In this document: piece after piece, positions 28,071 through 38,165 of the stretch
Layout: each line of letters begins with the position of its first letter
How positions within the stretch are numbered: the first letter of the stretch is position 1
DNA from: Bordetella holmesii ATCC 51541
GTDB taxonomy: Bacteria; Pseudomonadota; Gammaproteobacteria; Burkholderiales; Burkholderiaceae_B
DNA: 64,000 bases
Reading direction: 5' to 3'
NCBI GenBank assembly: GCA_000612485.1
Contig: CP007494.1
Location: forward strand, 2,418,001 to 2,482,000
Translations under genes and position numbers: made by a program
Notes under the pieces: generated by a model
What the model was told of the DNA's origin: nothing
Databases searched by the model: none
What the model saw: only the letters and a program-made list of their open reading frames with translations

Positions 28071-29476
28071 AGTATGTGTCGACCCGGGGCGGTATGGCCC
28101 CCCAGGAGTTCTCCGATACCCTGCTCGAGGGCCTGGCCCCCGATGGCGGGTTGGCGGTTCCGCAGCAATTGCCCAAGGTGGGTACGGCCACGCTGGAGTC
28201 CTGGCGTGCGCTGTCCTATGCGGATCTGGCCGTCGAAGTGCTGTCGCTGTTTGCGACGGACATCCCGCGTGAAGACCTGAGCCGCCTGGCGCACGCGGCA
28301 TACAACGAACAGGTTTTCTCCAGCGAACAGATTGTTCCTTTGCGGCCGCTGGCCGGCGGGCTGCAATTGCTGGGCCTGTCCGAAGGGCCGACGCTGGCCT
28401 TCAAGGACATGGCCATGCAGTTTCTGGGTCAGGTCTTCGAGTATGTATTGACCAAGCGCGGCACCACCTTGAACATCGTGGGGGCCACGTCGGGCGATAC
28501 CGGTTCGGCGGCCGAGTACGCCCTGCGCGGCAAGCACGGCGTGAGCGTTTTCATGCTCTCGCCTCATGGCCGGATGAGTTCCTTTCAGCGTGCCCAGATG
28601 TATTCGTTGCAAGACGAAAACATCCACAATATCGCAGTCAAGGGCGTGTTCGATCAAGCCCAGGACATCGTCAAGGCGTTGTCGGCGGATCTGGCCTTCA
28701 AGACCCGCTATCGCATTGGCGCAGTGAATTCCATCAACTGGGCTCGCATCGCCTCGCAGGTGGTGTATTACTTCCACGGCTGGTTGCGTGCAACCTCCGG
28801 GGCCGGGCAGGAGGTTTCCTTTGCCGTGCCGTCGGGCAACTTCGGCAACATTCTCTCCGGCCATATTGCTCGACGCATGGGCTTGCCTGTGCGCCGTTTG
28901 GTTCTGGCGACCAACGAGAACAATGTGCTGGAAGAGTTTTTCCGCACTGGCGTTTACCGGCCGCGCGCGCCCGAAAATACCTATGCGACGTCCAGTCCGT
29001 CCATGGATATTTCGCGAGCGTCCAACTTCGAACGCTTCATCTACGATCTGATGGGCGGTGATGGGGAGCGTGTACGGGCGCTGTGGCAGGAGCTGGCCGA
29101 GAAAGGCAGTTTCGACCTGTCGGCGCAGCGTAACTGCCTGGCGCTGGATTATGGCTTTGCGGCCGGCGCCAGTACCCATGATGGCCGCTTGAGCACCATA
29201 CGTGCCGTGTTCGACGAGACGGGCGTACTGATCGATCCGCACACCGCCGATGGTGTGCACGTGGCTCGCCGCTTTGTCGAGGACGGCGTTCCCATGCTGG
29301 TGCTGGAGACGGCGCTGCCCGCGAAGTTTTCCGACACGATAGAGGAAGCTCTGGGCCGCGCGGTTCCGCCTCCTGCCGAACTCGCCGGGCTTGAGTCGCT
29401 GCCGCAACGTGTGACGGTAATGGACTGCGACGCCGGGCAGGTGCGTGCATTCATCGAGGCTCACGCGCAAGTGTGA
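28067..29476 (+). CDS. thrC: Threonine synthase
   Basis: This 469-residue PLP enzyme turns O-phosphohomoserine into threonine. The PLP Lys lies in GPTLAFKDMAMQF (near residue 112). GATSGDTGSAAEYAL and the phosphate-binding PSGNFGNILSG are present. It follows hom by a 4-base overlap and consumes its product after homoserine kinase, which is not encoded here. A terminator follows at 29508-29543. Confidence 0.96.
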   Translation: MKYVSTRGGMAPQEFSDTLLEGLAPDGGLAVPQQLPKVGTATLESWRALSYADLAVEVLSLFATDIPREDLSRLAHAAYNEQVFSSEQIVPLRPLAGGLQLLGLSEGPTLAFKDMAMQFLGQVFEYVLTKRGTTLNIVGATSGDTGSAAEYALRGKHGVSVFMLSPHGRMSSFQRAQMYSLQDENIHNIAVKGVFDQAQDIVKALSADLAFKTRYRIGAVNSINWARIASQVVYYFHGWLRATSGAGQEVSFAVPSGNFGNILSGHIARRMGLPVRRLVLATNENNVLEEFFRTGVYRPRAPENTYATSSPSMDISRASNFERFIYDLMGGDGERVRALWQELAEKGSFDLSAQRNCLALDYGFAAGASTHDGRLSTIRAVFDETGVLIDPHTADGVHVARRFVEDGVPMLVLETALPAKFSDTIEEALGRAVPPPAELAGLESLPQRVTVMDCDAGQVRAFIEAHAQV

Positions 29477-29507
29477 TTTTATTGCGGCGTTTCGAGACCC
29501 GCAGTTG

Positions 29508-29543
29508 ATCCCCCTTTGTCTTGTATGGCAGAGGGGGATTTTT
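29508..29543 (+). terminator. Intrinsic terminator of alaC-hom-thrC
   Basis: An 11-bp stem with one G-U pair (atccccctttg with cagagggggat) is followed by five T, 32 bases after the thrC stop. Confidence 0.8.
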
Positions 29544-29663
29544 CAATAAAGTTACATATTGGCGCGCGCATGGTTGCTCTATTTACAGTCTCACGCACTT
29601 TTTCCACATTGACCTGCTCCCCGTGATTAGTACGAAATCGATGTAGAGTCCGTTCCCAAAGGA

Positions 29664-29930
29664 ATGGCAATGAAGAAACGATTTACGGAAGAGCAAATCA
29701 TCGGCGTGCTCAAGGAAGCCGATGCAGGTGCCAAGCCCGCAGAGTTGTGCCGCAAGCACGGAATCTCCGAGGCAACGTACTACAACTGGAAGGCGAAGTT
29801 CGGTGGCATGACGGTGTCGGACGCTCAGAGGCTCAAGGAGCTGGAGCAGGAGAACAACAAGCTCAAGAAGCTGTTGGCCGAGTCGATGCTGGACAAGGCG
29901 GCGCTTCAGGATCTGCTAAGCCGAAAGTAG
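29664..29930 (+). CDS. IS3-family OrfA (copy A)
   Basis: This 88-residue DNA-binding protein has a helix-turn-helix (PAELCRKHGISEATYYNWKA) and a leucine-zipper-like coiled coil (LKELEQENNKLKKLLAE). Its last codons CGA AAG TAG form an A_AAG slip site. A -1 shift there enters orfB with GTA, giving the fused transposase. Confidence 0.92.
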   Translation: MAMKKRFTEEQIIGVLKEADAGAKPAELCRKHGISEATYYNWKAKFGGMTVSDAQRLKELEQENNKLKKLLAESMLDKAALQDLLSRK

Positions 29931-30790
29931 TCAGCCCGCAGGCCAAACGCGAGGCGGTCAGGACATTAATGACCGAGCGCAGCATGGGTGTTACCCGGGC
30001 CTGTGGGCTGGTAGGAATTTCGCGGTCGCTGTTTGCCTACGAGAGCACACGCTCAGGCGATGCTGCGCTGACCGAGCGCATGAAAGAGATGGCAGTGGCG
30101 AAACGACGCTACGGCTATCGGAGGATCCATGTGCTCTTACGTCGCGAAGGCTGGCAAGCAAATCACAAGCGAATCTGGCGGCTGTACAGTCTGGCAGGGT
30201 TAAGCGTGCGAAAACGAAAGCGTAAGCGAATCGCGGCGACCGAGCGCGTGGTTCGCCCAGCGGCAATCGCGCCGAATCAGAGTTGGTCAATGGACTTTGT
30301 GGCCGACGGCCTAGCCTATGGCCGCCGATTCCGCTGTTTGACTATCGTCGATGACTACACTCACGAATGCCTGGCCATCGAGGTCGATACGTCGTTGCCG
30401 GGACTGCGTGTTGCCATGGTGCTGCAACGGCTGGCGGAGATGCGTGGCCTGCCGCGATCTATTACCGTGGACAACGGGCCAGAGTTCGCCGGAAGAGCCT
30501 TGGACGCCTGGGCCTACCAAGCAGGCGTAAAGCTGTCGTTTATTCGGCCGGGTAAGCCGGTGGAGAACGCTTATATCGAAAGTTTCAACGGCAAGTTCCG
30601 CGACGAATGCCTTAACGAGCACTGGTTCTTGTCCCTGCGACAGGCTAAAAGCTTGATCGAAAACTGGCGAGTCGAGTACAACACCGATCGGCCTCACAGC
30701 GCGCTCGGATATTTAACGCCGGCGCAATTCGTGCAGGCTCATCAGAAAGAAGGTCTTTTACCCCTGGGCTCTATGTCGGTGCCGTACTAA
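29927..30790 (+). CDS. IS3-family OrfB catalytic part (copy A, reached by -1 frameshift)
   Basis: The catalytic rve domain of the IS3 transposase has Asp in SWSMDFVADG, Asp in ITVDNGPEF and Glu in YIESFNGKFRDEC, the DD(35)E triad. It begins where the ribosome slips from AAG to AAA at the end of orfA. No independent start with a ribosome site is visible, so the fused OrfAB is the likely product. Confidence 0.9.
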   Translation, partial: VVSPQAKREAVRTLMTERSMGVTRACGLVGISRSLFAYESTRSGDAALTERMKEMAVAKRRYGYRRIHVLLRREGWQANHKRIWRLYSLAGLSVRKRKRKRIAATERVVRPAAIAPNQSWSMDFVADGLAYGRRFRCLTIVDDYTHECLAIEVDTSLPGLRVAMVLQRLAEMRGLPRSITVDNGPEFAGRALDAWAYQAGVKLSFIRPGKPVENAYIESFNGKFRDECLNEHWFLSLRQAKSLIENWRVEYNTDRPHSALGYLTPAQFVQAHQKEGLLPLGSMSVPY

Positions 30791-30847
30791 ATCTGGGGGC
30801 AGGTCAAAGAGGTGAAGTAATTTCTGCTTAATTGAGTAGCAGACATT

Positions 30848-30898
30848 AAAAACCCCGCCAGTGCCGGATTATTGATCCGGTACTGGCGGGGGTTTTTT
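30848..30898 (-). terminator. Intrinsic terminator of pepN-fbp
   Basis: A long hairpin of about 22 bp per arm (arm begins aaaaaccccgccagt) with a 5-base loop lies 27 bases after the fbp stop. It has A and T runs on both outer ends and could also stop transcription leaving the IS. Confidence 0.85.
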
Positions 30899-30924
30899 GA
30901 TTCTGCCGAGTTTTGCGCCGTGGT

Positions 30925-31944
30925 TTATTTGGCGTCAGTCTCTGTGTGGTATTTACCCACGAGTTCCACTTCATTTTTGGAGCCGAGCACGACGCTTACG
31001 CGTTGATGGAGCTGGTCGGGCTGGATATCGAGGATGCGTTGCGTGCCGTTGATGGAGGCGCCGCCGGCCTGTTCAACGATAAAGCTCATGGGATTGGCTT
31101 CATACATCAGCCTCAGCTTGCCTGCCTTGCCGGGCTCACGGGCATCCCAGGGGTACATGAAGATCCCGCCGCGGGTCAGAATGCGATGCACGTCGGCCAC
31201 CATGGAGGCGATCCAGCGCATATTGAAGTCTTTGCCGCGGGGGCCTGTTTTGCCAGCGAGGCATTCGTCGATGTAACGTTTGACCGGTGCTGCCCAGTGC
31301 CGCATGTTGGACATGTTGATGGCGAACTCTTTGGTGTTCGCAGGGATGCTCATCGACTCGTGCGTCAGAACCCAGGAGCCCATTTCGCGATCCAGGGTAA
31401 AGCCTACGACACCACGGCCGATGGTGAGCACCAGCATGGTTTGCGGTCCGTAGACGGCATAGCCGGCGGCGACCTGGTCTCGGCCCGGCTGAAGGAAGTC
31501 GGCTTCGGAGACGTCGGCGCCGGACACATGATGGGGCGCGCGCAGTACCGAGAAGATCGTCCCGATCGAGACGTTGACATCGATATTCGACGATCCGTCC
31601 AGCGGATCGAACAGCAACAGATACTCACCTTTGGGATAGCGGTTCGGGATGCGATGGATGGTCTCCATTTCTTCCGAGGCCATTGCGGCCAGATGACCGC
31701 CCCATTCGTTGGCTTCGAGCAGGATCTCGTTGGACAGCACATCCAGCTTTTTCTGCACCTCGCCCTGGACATTTTCGCTGTCCAGACTGCCCAGTACGCC
31801 ACCCAGTGCCCCTTTGCTGACGGCATGGCTGATGGCCTTGCAGGCACGGGCCACGACTTCGATCAGCAATCGCACTTCGGGCGCGAGCGCCTCGGCCGAA
31901 CGTTGCTGTTCGACCAGATATTGAGTGAGGGTTTTACGTTTCAT
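30925..31944 (-). CDS. fbp: Fructose-1,6-bisphosphatase class I
   Basis: This 339-residue gluconeogenic enzyme hydrolyses fructose-1,6-bisphosphate. Metal-binding residues are seen in [20 protein letters not shown], and the substrate region in [12 protein letters not shown] and [20 protein letters not shown]. It starts 8 bases after the pepN stop, so the two form an operon. Length and motifs are normal. It is expected in a Bordetella, which cannot use glucose and depends on gluconeogenesis. Confidence 0.96.
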   Translation of the reverse strand: MKRKTLTQYLVEQQRSAEALAPEVRLLIEVVARACKAISHAVSKGALGGVLGSLDSENVQGEVQKKLDVLSNEILLEANEWGGHLAAMASEEMETIHRIPNRYPKGEYLLLFDPLDGSSNIDVNVSIGTIFSVLRAPHHVSGADVSEADFLQPGRDQVAAGYAVYGPQTMLVLTIGRGVVGFTLDREMGSWVLTHESMSIPANTKEFAINMSNMRHWAAPVKRYIDECLAGKTGPRGKDFNMRWIASMVADVHRILTRGGIFMYPWDAREPGKAGKLRLMYEANPMSFIVEQAGGASINGTQRILDIQPDQLHQRVSVVLGSKNEVELVGKYHTETDAK

Positions 31945-31952
31945 CGACCTTC

Positions 31953-34658
31953 CTAAGCGGAGAATTCAAGAGATTTGGAGACGATCTCGGCGACATTACG
32001 CGACAGGCCTTGCTGGCTGCGGACGCGCTCGAGCGCGGTGTGCATGCTTTTGCGCAGCGCGGGCGTAAAGCGCGACCAGTTATCCATGGCGCGAGCCAGG
32101 CGCGCGGCAATTTCCGGGTTCAAGGCGTCCAGCGCGAGTACCTGGTCGGCCCAGAAGGCGTGACCCGAACCGTCGGGGACGTGCATGCCGCGGGCGTTGG
32201 TCAGGCAGAACTGGAACACCAGGGCACGTGCGCGATTGGGATTGCGCAAGGTAAATGCCGGATGTCGCATCAGCGCGAGCACCTCGGTCACGCCCGTGGA
32301 ACGCGCGGTAGCCTGCAGGCTGAACCACTTGTCGATGACCAGCGGATCATCCTGCCAACGCTCGTAAAAGCGCGTCAACGCAGCCTGGGCGACGGGCCCT
32401 GGCGCAAAATTGACCAGGCAACCCAGTGCAGCCAGGCTGTCTGTCATGTTGTCGGCCTGCTCATACTGCCGTTGGGCGCGCGTTTGCGCATCGTCCACAC
32501 CGGCAGCCATCAAATGCGCCAGCGCTTGATTTTTCAAGGCGCGCTGGCCCGCCGGCCCGGGAGCGGGGCTGTAGGGCCCTGCGACCTGATTGGCCTCGAA
32601 GGCCGCGACCCATTCGCCCGCCAACTGCCGGCCGAGTTCGGCACGCAGGAAATCCCGCGCTACCGTCAAGGCAGGAGGGTCGATCGCCTGCATCCGCTCG
32701 GCCAGGGTTTTCTCGGACGGTAATGCCAGGACTCGGGCGCGATAGGCTGCGTCAATCGACGGATCGATCAGGAGGGCGCGCCAGGCGGCAATGAAGGCCG
32801 GGTCGGCCTGCAGCGGTTGACCCGCCTGTTGGCGGGCGGCCAAAGCAAGCAATTGGCGGCTGGCCAACTCTTGGCCTGCCTCCCATCGGGCAAAGGGATC
32901 CTTGTCATGCGCCGAGAGCAACGCCAGTTCGGCATCGCTCCAGTCATACTCGACGATCACCGGAGCGGAAAAACCGCGCAGCAACGACGGCACCACCGGC
33001 ACCGTGATGCCGTCGAAAACCCAGCTTTCCGTCTCTTGACGCAACTCAAGCAGTACGGTTTCGCGGGCGGGCGCCCCGGATAGCATCACAGGCACCGCCT
33101 TACCTTGGCGGTCCAGCAGTCCCATGGCAAATGGGATATGAAAAGCCTGTTTGGCCGCCGCGCCCGCGCGACGCTCCACCCCGACCGGGGCGCAGCGCTG
33201 GCTCAGGGTGACCGTCAGCCGGCCTGTTGCAGCCTCGTGCGCCAGTCTCACCGCCACGCACGGCGTGCCCGCCTGGCGATACCAGTTGCGGAACACACTC
33301 AGGTCGCGTCCGGGGTATTGTTCGCGGTAGACCGAGTCCATCGCATCGACGAAATCGTCGCAGGTCACCGCCTGACCATCATGACGGCGGAAGTATTCGT
33401 CCATGCCAGCGCGAAACCCGGCTTCGCCCAGCAGGGTGTGCTGCATGCGAATGACTTCAGCGCCTTTTTCATAGACAGTGGCGGTGTAGAAGTTGCCGAT
33501 CTCCTGATAGCTGTCTGGACGGATGGGATGCGCCATGGGGCCGGCATCTTCCGGGAACTGGGCCGCGCGCAGGGTGACGACGTCGTCGATGCGCTTGACG
33601 GCTCGGGCGCTGGCCGCGGCAAGCGCAGTCATGTCGCGCGCCATCATGTCGGCACTGAACTCCTGATCGCGGAATACTGTCAGGCCTTCCTTAAGACTTA
33701 ACTGAAACCAGTCGCGGCAGGTTACCCGGTTACCGGTCCAATTATGAAAGTACTCATGGCCGATGACCGATTCGATGCCTTCGTAATTGACGTCGGTTGC
33801 GGTCTGCGGGTCGGCCAGCACATAGGCGGCGTTGAAAATATTCAGTCCCTTGTTCTCCATGGCACCCATATTGAAGTCGCGTACGGCGACGACCATGAAG
33901 CGGTCCAGGTCAAGTTCCAGGCCAAATCGGGTTTCATCCCAACGCAGGGCACGTTCCAGTGATTCGAGCGCCCATTCAGTGCGATCCTCAGAGCCGGGAT
34001 CGCTGTAGACCTGAAGGAGGACGTTTCTTCCCCGGCAGGTTTCCACCCTTTTTTCCCGGTGGGTGAGATTGCCTGCGACCAGGGCGAACAGGTAGCAGGG
34101 CTTTGGGAAGGGATCTTCCCATTCCGCCTCCTGGCGCCCGTCGGGCAGTTGCCGCGTGGCCAGCAGATTGCCGTTAGACAGCAAAACGGGGTAGCGGGAG
34201 TCCGCAAGCAGGGTGACGTGGTAGCGCGACATGACGTCAGGCCGGTCCGCAAACCAGGTAATACGACGGAAGCCTTCGGCCTCGCATTGCGTAAAGAAAT
34301 TGCCGCCAGACACATACAAGCCCATCAACGTCGAATTGACAGCGGGGCGGCAGCGGCTGGTGATTTCCAGGGTGCACGCCGCCGGCAGTCCATGAACGTG
34401 GAGCTGATGCTCGCCGAGCTGATAATGCCGGGTGGGCCAGTCCTGGCCGTTGACGCGAAGCGATACCAGTTCCAACTCTTCGCCATCGAGCTCGAGCGCG
34501 GCATCGGCCTGCGCTTCGGGCTTGCGTTGCAACTGTAAAGTGGCGGTAACCCGTGTGCATTCGGGATCGAGCTCGAAACGCAGCGCGACCTCGGGAATCG
34601 CGTAAGGATAGGGTTGATAATCCTTGCGATATACGGTGACGGGCGTATCGGTGCGCAT
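31953..34658 (-). CDS. pepN: Aminopeptidase N (M1 zinc metallopeptidase)
   Basis: This 901-residue cytosolic peptidase removes N-terminal residues from peptides. The substrate-binding motif GAMENKG lies near residue 264. The zinc motif HEYFHNW near residue 301 is followed by the distal Glu in [12 protein letters not shown]. The C-terminal helical domain is complete (ends [17 protein letters not shown]). Length is that of the E. coli PepN type. It precedes fbp on the same strand and is divergent from the lipoprotein gene. Confidence 0.96.
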   Translation of the reverse strand: MRTDTPVTVYRKDYQPYPYAIPEVALRFELDPECTRVTATLQLQRKPEAQADAALELDGEELELVSLRVNGQDWPTRHYQLGEHQLHVHGLPAACTLEITSRCRPAVNSTLMGLYVSGGNFFTQCEAEGFRRITWFADRPDVMSRYHVTLLADSRYPVLLSNGNLLATRQLPDGRQEAEWEDPFPKPCYLFALVAGNLTHREKRVETCRGRNVLLQVYSDPGSEDRTEWALESLERALRWDETRFGLELDLDRFMVVAVRDFNMGAMENKGLNIFNAAYVLADPQTATDVNYEGIESVIGHEYFHNWTGNRVTCRDWFQLSLKEGLTVFRDQEFSADMMARDMTALAAASARAVKRIDDVVTLRAAQFPEDAGPMAHPIRPDSYQEIGNFYTATVYEKGAEVIRMQHTLLGEAGFRAGMDEYFRRHDGQAVTCDDFVDAMDSVYREQYPGRDLSVFRNWYRQAGTPCVAVRLAHEAATGRLTVTLSQRCAPVGVERRAGAAAKQAFHIPFAMGLLDRQGKAVPVMLSGAPARETVLLELRQETESWVFDGITVPVVPSLLRGFSAPVIVEYDWSDAELALLSAHDKDPFARWEAGQELASRQLLALAARQQAGQPLQADPAFIAAWRALLIDPSIDAAYRARVLALPSEKTLAERMQAIDPPALTVARDFLRAELGRQLAGEWVAAFEANQVAGPYSPAPGPAGQRALKNQALAHLMAAGVDDAQTRAQRQYEQADNMTDSLAALGCLVNFAPGPVAQAALTRFYERWQDDPLVIDKWFSLQATARSTGVTEVLALMRHPAFTLRNPNRARALVFQFCLTNARGMHVPDGSGHAFWADQVLALDALNPEIAARLARAMDNWSRFTPALRKSMHTALERVRSQQGLSRNVAEIVSKSLEFSA

Positions 34659-34797
34659 GAAATCCCTTATGGTCGGTAGACAACCTCACTATTGTAGTAG
34701 GTGGCGGGCAACGGCTGGCCCTTCCGGTGGCGATGCAACCTTTTCTTGTCAGGGCAGGTCGAATTATGATTGCTGCGCATGTTCGAGGAGTAATGAA

Positions 34798-35451
34798 ATG
34801 TTCAGTTCCCGGGGTCCGGTGCGTTGGAGCCGCCTGGCGGCAGTGTCGCTGGTTTTGGCTGTGGCGGGAGTGGTCAGTGGATGCGCGACGCCTACCGTCG
34901 CCGCGCGCGTGACATCTTTTCAGCAATGGCCGCAAGGCGTTCAAGGGCAGACCTATCGTTTCCAACCGGCCAATGCCGGCCAGAAAGATAATCTCGAATA
35001 CCAGGCGTTCCAGGATATGGTGCGAGCCGGTATCGGGCCGACTGGCTTGGTCGAGGCGCAGGCCGGGCAGAATGCCCGCTTCTTGGTGAGTTTCACCTAT
35101 GGTGCAACGCAGACCCAGATTATGGTGCGTCGTGCATATGACCCCTATTTTTATGGGGGTTATGGCGGACCGTATTTCGGCCCACGGGTATGGGGAGGGC
35201 CTTGGGGGCCGGCACCCTTCTGGGGCCAGGATTGGGTGGAGGTCCCGGCGGTCGCGTTCCGCAACGGCCTGAATCTGCAGATTTACGACACGACTCGTGG
35301 TAACGCTGAGGTTTACCGCTCGTCGGCCTATATTGTCAGTCAGCGGGAAGATATCCTGCGGGCTATGCCATATCTGGTGCGGGCAATTTTCGATAACTTC
35401 CCCGGGAATAACGGAAGCGAGCGCGAGGTCGAGTTTCCACTAAACCGCTGA
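34798..35451 (+). CDS. DUF4136-type outer-membrane or periplasmic lipoprotein
   Basis: This 217-residue protein has a lipoprotein signal (LAAVSLVLAVAGVVSG-Cys, lipobox VVSGC near residue 29). It then has a DUF4136-like body with a Gly/Tyr/Phe/Pro-rich centre (YDPYFYGGYGGPYFGPRVWG). The start at 34798 has GAGGAG 7 bases upstream. Function is not known. It is divergent from pepN. Confidence 0.8.
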   Translation: MFSSRGPVRWSRLAAVSLVLAVAGVVSGCATPTVAARVTSFQQWPQGVQGQTYRFQPANAGQKDNLEYQAFQDMVRAGIGPTGLVEAQAGQNARFLVSFTYGATQTQIMVRRAYDPYFYGGYGGPYFGPRVWGGPWGPAPFWGQDWVEVPAVAFRNGLNLQIYDTTRGNAEVYRSSAYIVSQREDILRAMPYLVRAIFDNFPGNNGSEREVEFPLNR

Positions 35452-35472
35452 AGGTTCCGCCCCCAAAAAAAT

Positions 35473-35495
35473 AACGGCGCCCTTGGGCGCCGTTT
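35473..35495. terminator. Intrinsic terminator between the lipoprotein and H-NS-type genes
   Basis: A 9-bp stem (aacggcgcc / ggcgccgtt) with a 4-base loop and short T run lies between convergent genes. Confidence 0.75.
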
Positions 35496-35513
35496 CTCAT
35501 TAAATAATAATTA

Positions 35514-35876
35514 TCATTTGATGAGAAAGCTATCACGGCTTGCGCCGTTGCTTTCTTCTGCTACCAGCCAACGGGGAGCTTTTCCGCGGCCACTCCAGGT
35601 ATCGCCAGAAACCGGATGATGATACTTGGGAGCCACGGCGCGTTTGGCACCGTCAGCCGCAGCCTTGCGGCGCGGTGAAGATGCGCGCGGAGACTTGGCG
35701 CTGCCCAACGCGGCGACGATCTCTTCGGGGGTGATATTGTATTCACGCATCGACTTCACGATGGACGCAATGACCGGTTTGCGACGGCGCGTCTGCAGCG
35801 CTTCGGCGCGCTTTTGAAGACGGGTGATTTCTTTCTCGATCTTGGCTTGCTGTGCTGCGTAAGTCTCACGGGGCAT
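35514..35876 (-). CDS. H-NS-family nucleoid protein (BpH3-like)
   Basis: This 120-residue protein has an N-terminal coiled-coil oligomerisation part (QAKIEKEITRLQKRAEALQT). A basic linker (SPRASSPRRKAAADGAKRAV) leads to the H-NS DNA-binding motif PVSGDTWSGRGKAPRWL. It binds AT-rich DNA and silences acquired genes. Bordetella H-NS homologues of this length are called BpH3. It is preceded by an AT-rich region of over 500 bases, which may be self-regulated. Confidence 0.9.
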   Translation of the reverse strand: MPRETYAAQQAKIEKEITRLQKRAEALQTRRRKPVIASIVKSMREYNITPEEIVAALGSAKSPRASSPRRKAAADGAKRAVAPKYHHPVSGDTWSGRGKAPRWLVAEESNGASRDSFLIK

Positions 35877-36442
35877 GTTTCTTTCCTAGTTTTGGACTTC
35901 TTTGGACTTCGATTCGCCGGCTTGCTTGTATATATAGTTCTTGTTTTTCAATAATACATAATTTGTCTACGGCAGTCTTTAAGTTTATCTCCAGATAAGT
36001 GTTTCGGATGATCGGAAAAGCCGACAGCTTCCTGAAAGAATCCTCGTTGGGCTCTCGGGCAGACATCGATTGTCGGGTGTCCGCATCAAATACCTAAAAT
36101 CAGCTTGTTCTGAATTATCCGTACCTTTGGGCGGTGCATGGTTAAGCGATGAGGCATTGCGACTTCGCGTAGAACAGAATGAGTGCGGACAAGTCTGGTG
36201 TGGTTTGCCCGTTATGCCGGTTAAAAATCCGTAACGTGGCAATACTGAATTAAGTAGTCGTATGATGAGTCCCGCTGACAAATTGTGTTTTAAAAAGTGA
36301 AAACTTTTGCTGCACCATTTTGGCGCATGAGCTTTGGCTGCACTGGCTGGTCTGGATCGGCGGTACGATAGAGCCTGCATGTCCGCCCATGGCTAGGCGG
36401 ACCGCCCGCCGCGCGCTGCACGGGTCTTATATACGGAATTCC
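35877..36442. other. AT-rich intergenic region between the H-NS-type gene and tldD
   Basis: These 566 bases contain no gene that can be supported. A 10-base direct repeat (tttggacttc, 35891-35910) lies just upstream of the H-NS-type start. The stretch 35920-36000 is AT-rich. Open frames here lack family features. It probably holds the promoters of both divergent genes. Confidence 0.5.
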
Positions 36443-37903
<1,461 letters not shown>

Positions 37904-37963
37904 GCCGGGCTGGGCCAGAATTCCGGATGACGGTGCGGTTTTTTTGTGCTAGAGTTTTTCCCT

Positions 37964-38047
37964 ATGAATTTCGCGTCCACCACCTTTTATTTTTATTTTT
38001 TTGGTTTTCTGAAGCCGCTGGCGGAGGAAGGGACGCGCTCAACCTAG
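37964..38047 (+). CDS. Phe/Tyr-rich leader peptide upstream of aroG
   Basis: This 27-codon frame (ATG at 37964, TAG at 38045-38047) contains six Phe and two Tyr, seven of the eight packed in eight codons as FYFYFFGF (about 37985-38008). All codons in this run are AT-rich (TTT, TAT), unlike the GC-rich genome. It is followed by a terminator and an alternative pairing partner for that terminator. This is the layout of pheL-type attenuators, in which a ribosome stalled for lack of charged tRNA-Phe or tRNA-Tyr lets transcription continue. The ribosome site is weak (TAGAG upstream). Function is inference from layout and codon content. Confidence 0.75.
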   Translation: MNFASTTFYFYFFGFLKPLAEEGTRST

Positions 38048-38077
38048 TACAGAATCCCCCCGAAAAAGCCGCCAGCG
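38016..38077 (+). promoter_or_regulatory. Antiterminator pairing of the aroG attenuator
   Basis: cgctggcgg (38016-38024) is exactly complementary to ccgccagcg (38069-38077), the left arm of the terminator. Forming this 9-bp helix prevents the terminator. A further pair, cgcgtcc (37972-37978) with ggacgcg (38031-38037), brackets the Phe/Tyr codons and could be the pause structure. Confidence 0.65.
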
Positions 38078-38094
38078 TCACTGGCGGCTTTTTT
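38063..38094 (+). terminator. Attenuator terminator before aroG
   Basis: A 13-bp stem (aaaaagccgccag / ctggcggcttttt, loop cgtca) ends in a T run. It lies 16 bases after the leader-peptide stop and 71 bases before the aroG start. Confidence 0.88.
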
Positions 38095-38165
38095 GTTGCC
38101 GTCAGCCTGGTGGGTTTGCGGGAACGACCAAACCATCCATACCGATCCCACCGCAGGAGTACACC

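Larger units (their letters stand above)
29610..30806 (+). mobile_element. IS3-family element (IS407 group), copy A, 1197 bp, without target duplication
   Basis: Terminal repeats are tgacctgctccccgtgatta on the left and the complement of tgacctgcccccagatttag on the right. The two reading frames orfA and orfB are joined by a frameshift. The flanking four bases are ACAT and AAGA, so unlike copies B and C there is no 4-bp target duplication. That suggests recombination between copies or an adjacent deletion. The transposase differs from B and C by one residue (YTHECLA in place of YTRECLA). Confidence 0.93.

Noticed and set aside
25480..29470. Long open frames on the minus strand opposite alaC, hom and thrC (up to 501 codons)
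   Set aside because: They lie exactly antisense to well-identified genes in GC-rich DNA, show no family features, and are expected by codon bias.
35891..35910. Direct repeat of tttggacttc before the H-NS-type gene as a CRISPR or regulatory array
   Set aside because: Only two 10-base units without spacers; too little for an array.
35985..36380. 131-codon minus-strand frame in the tldD upstream region
   Set aside because: No ribosome site, no recognisable features, overlaps the tldD promoter region.
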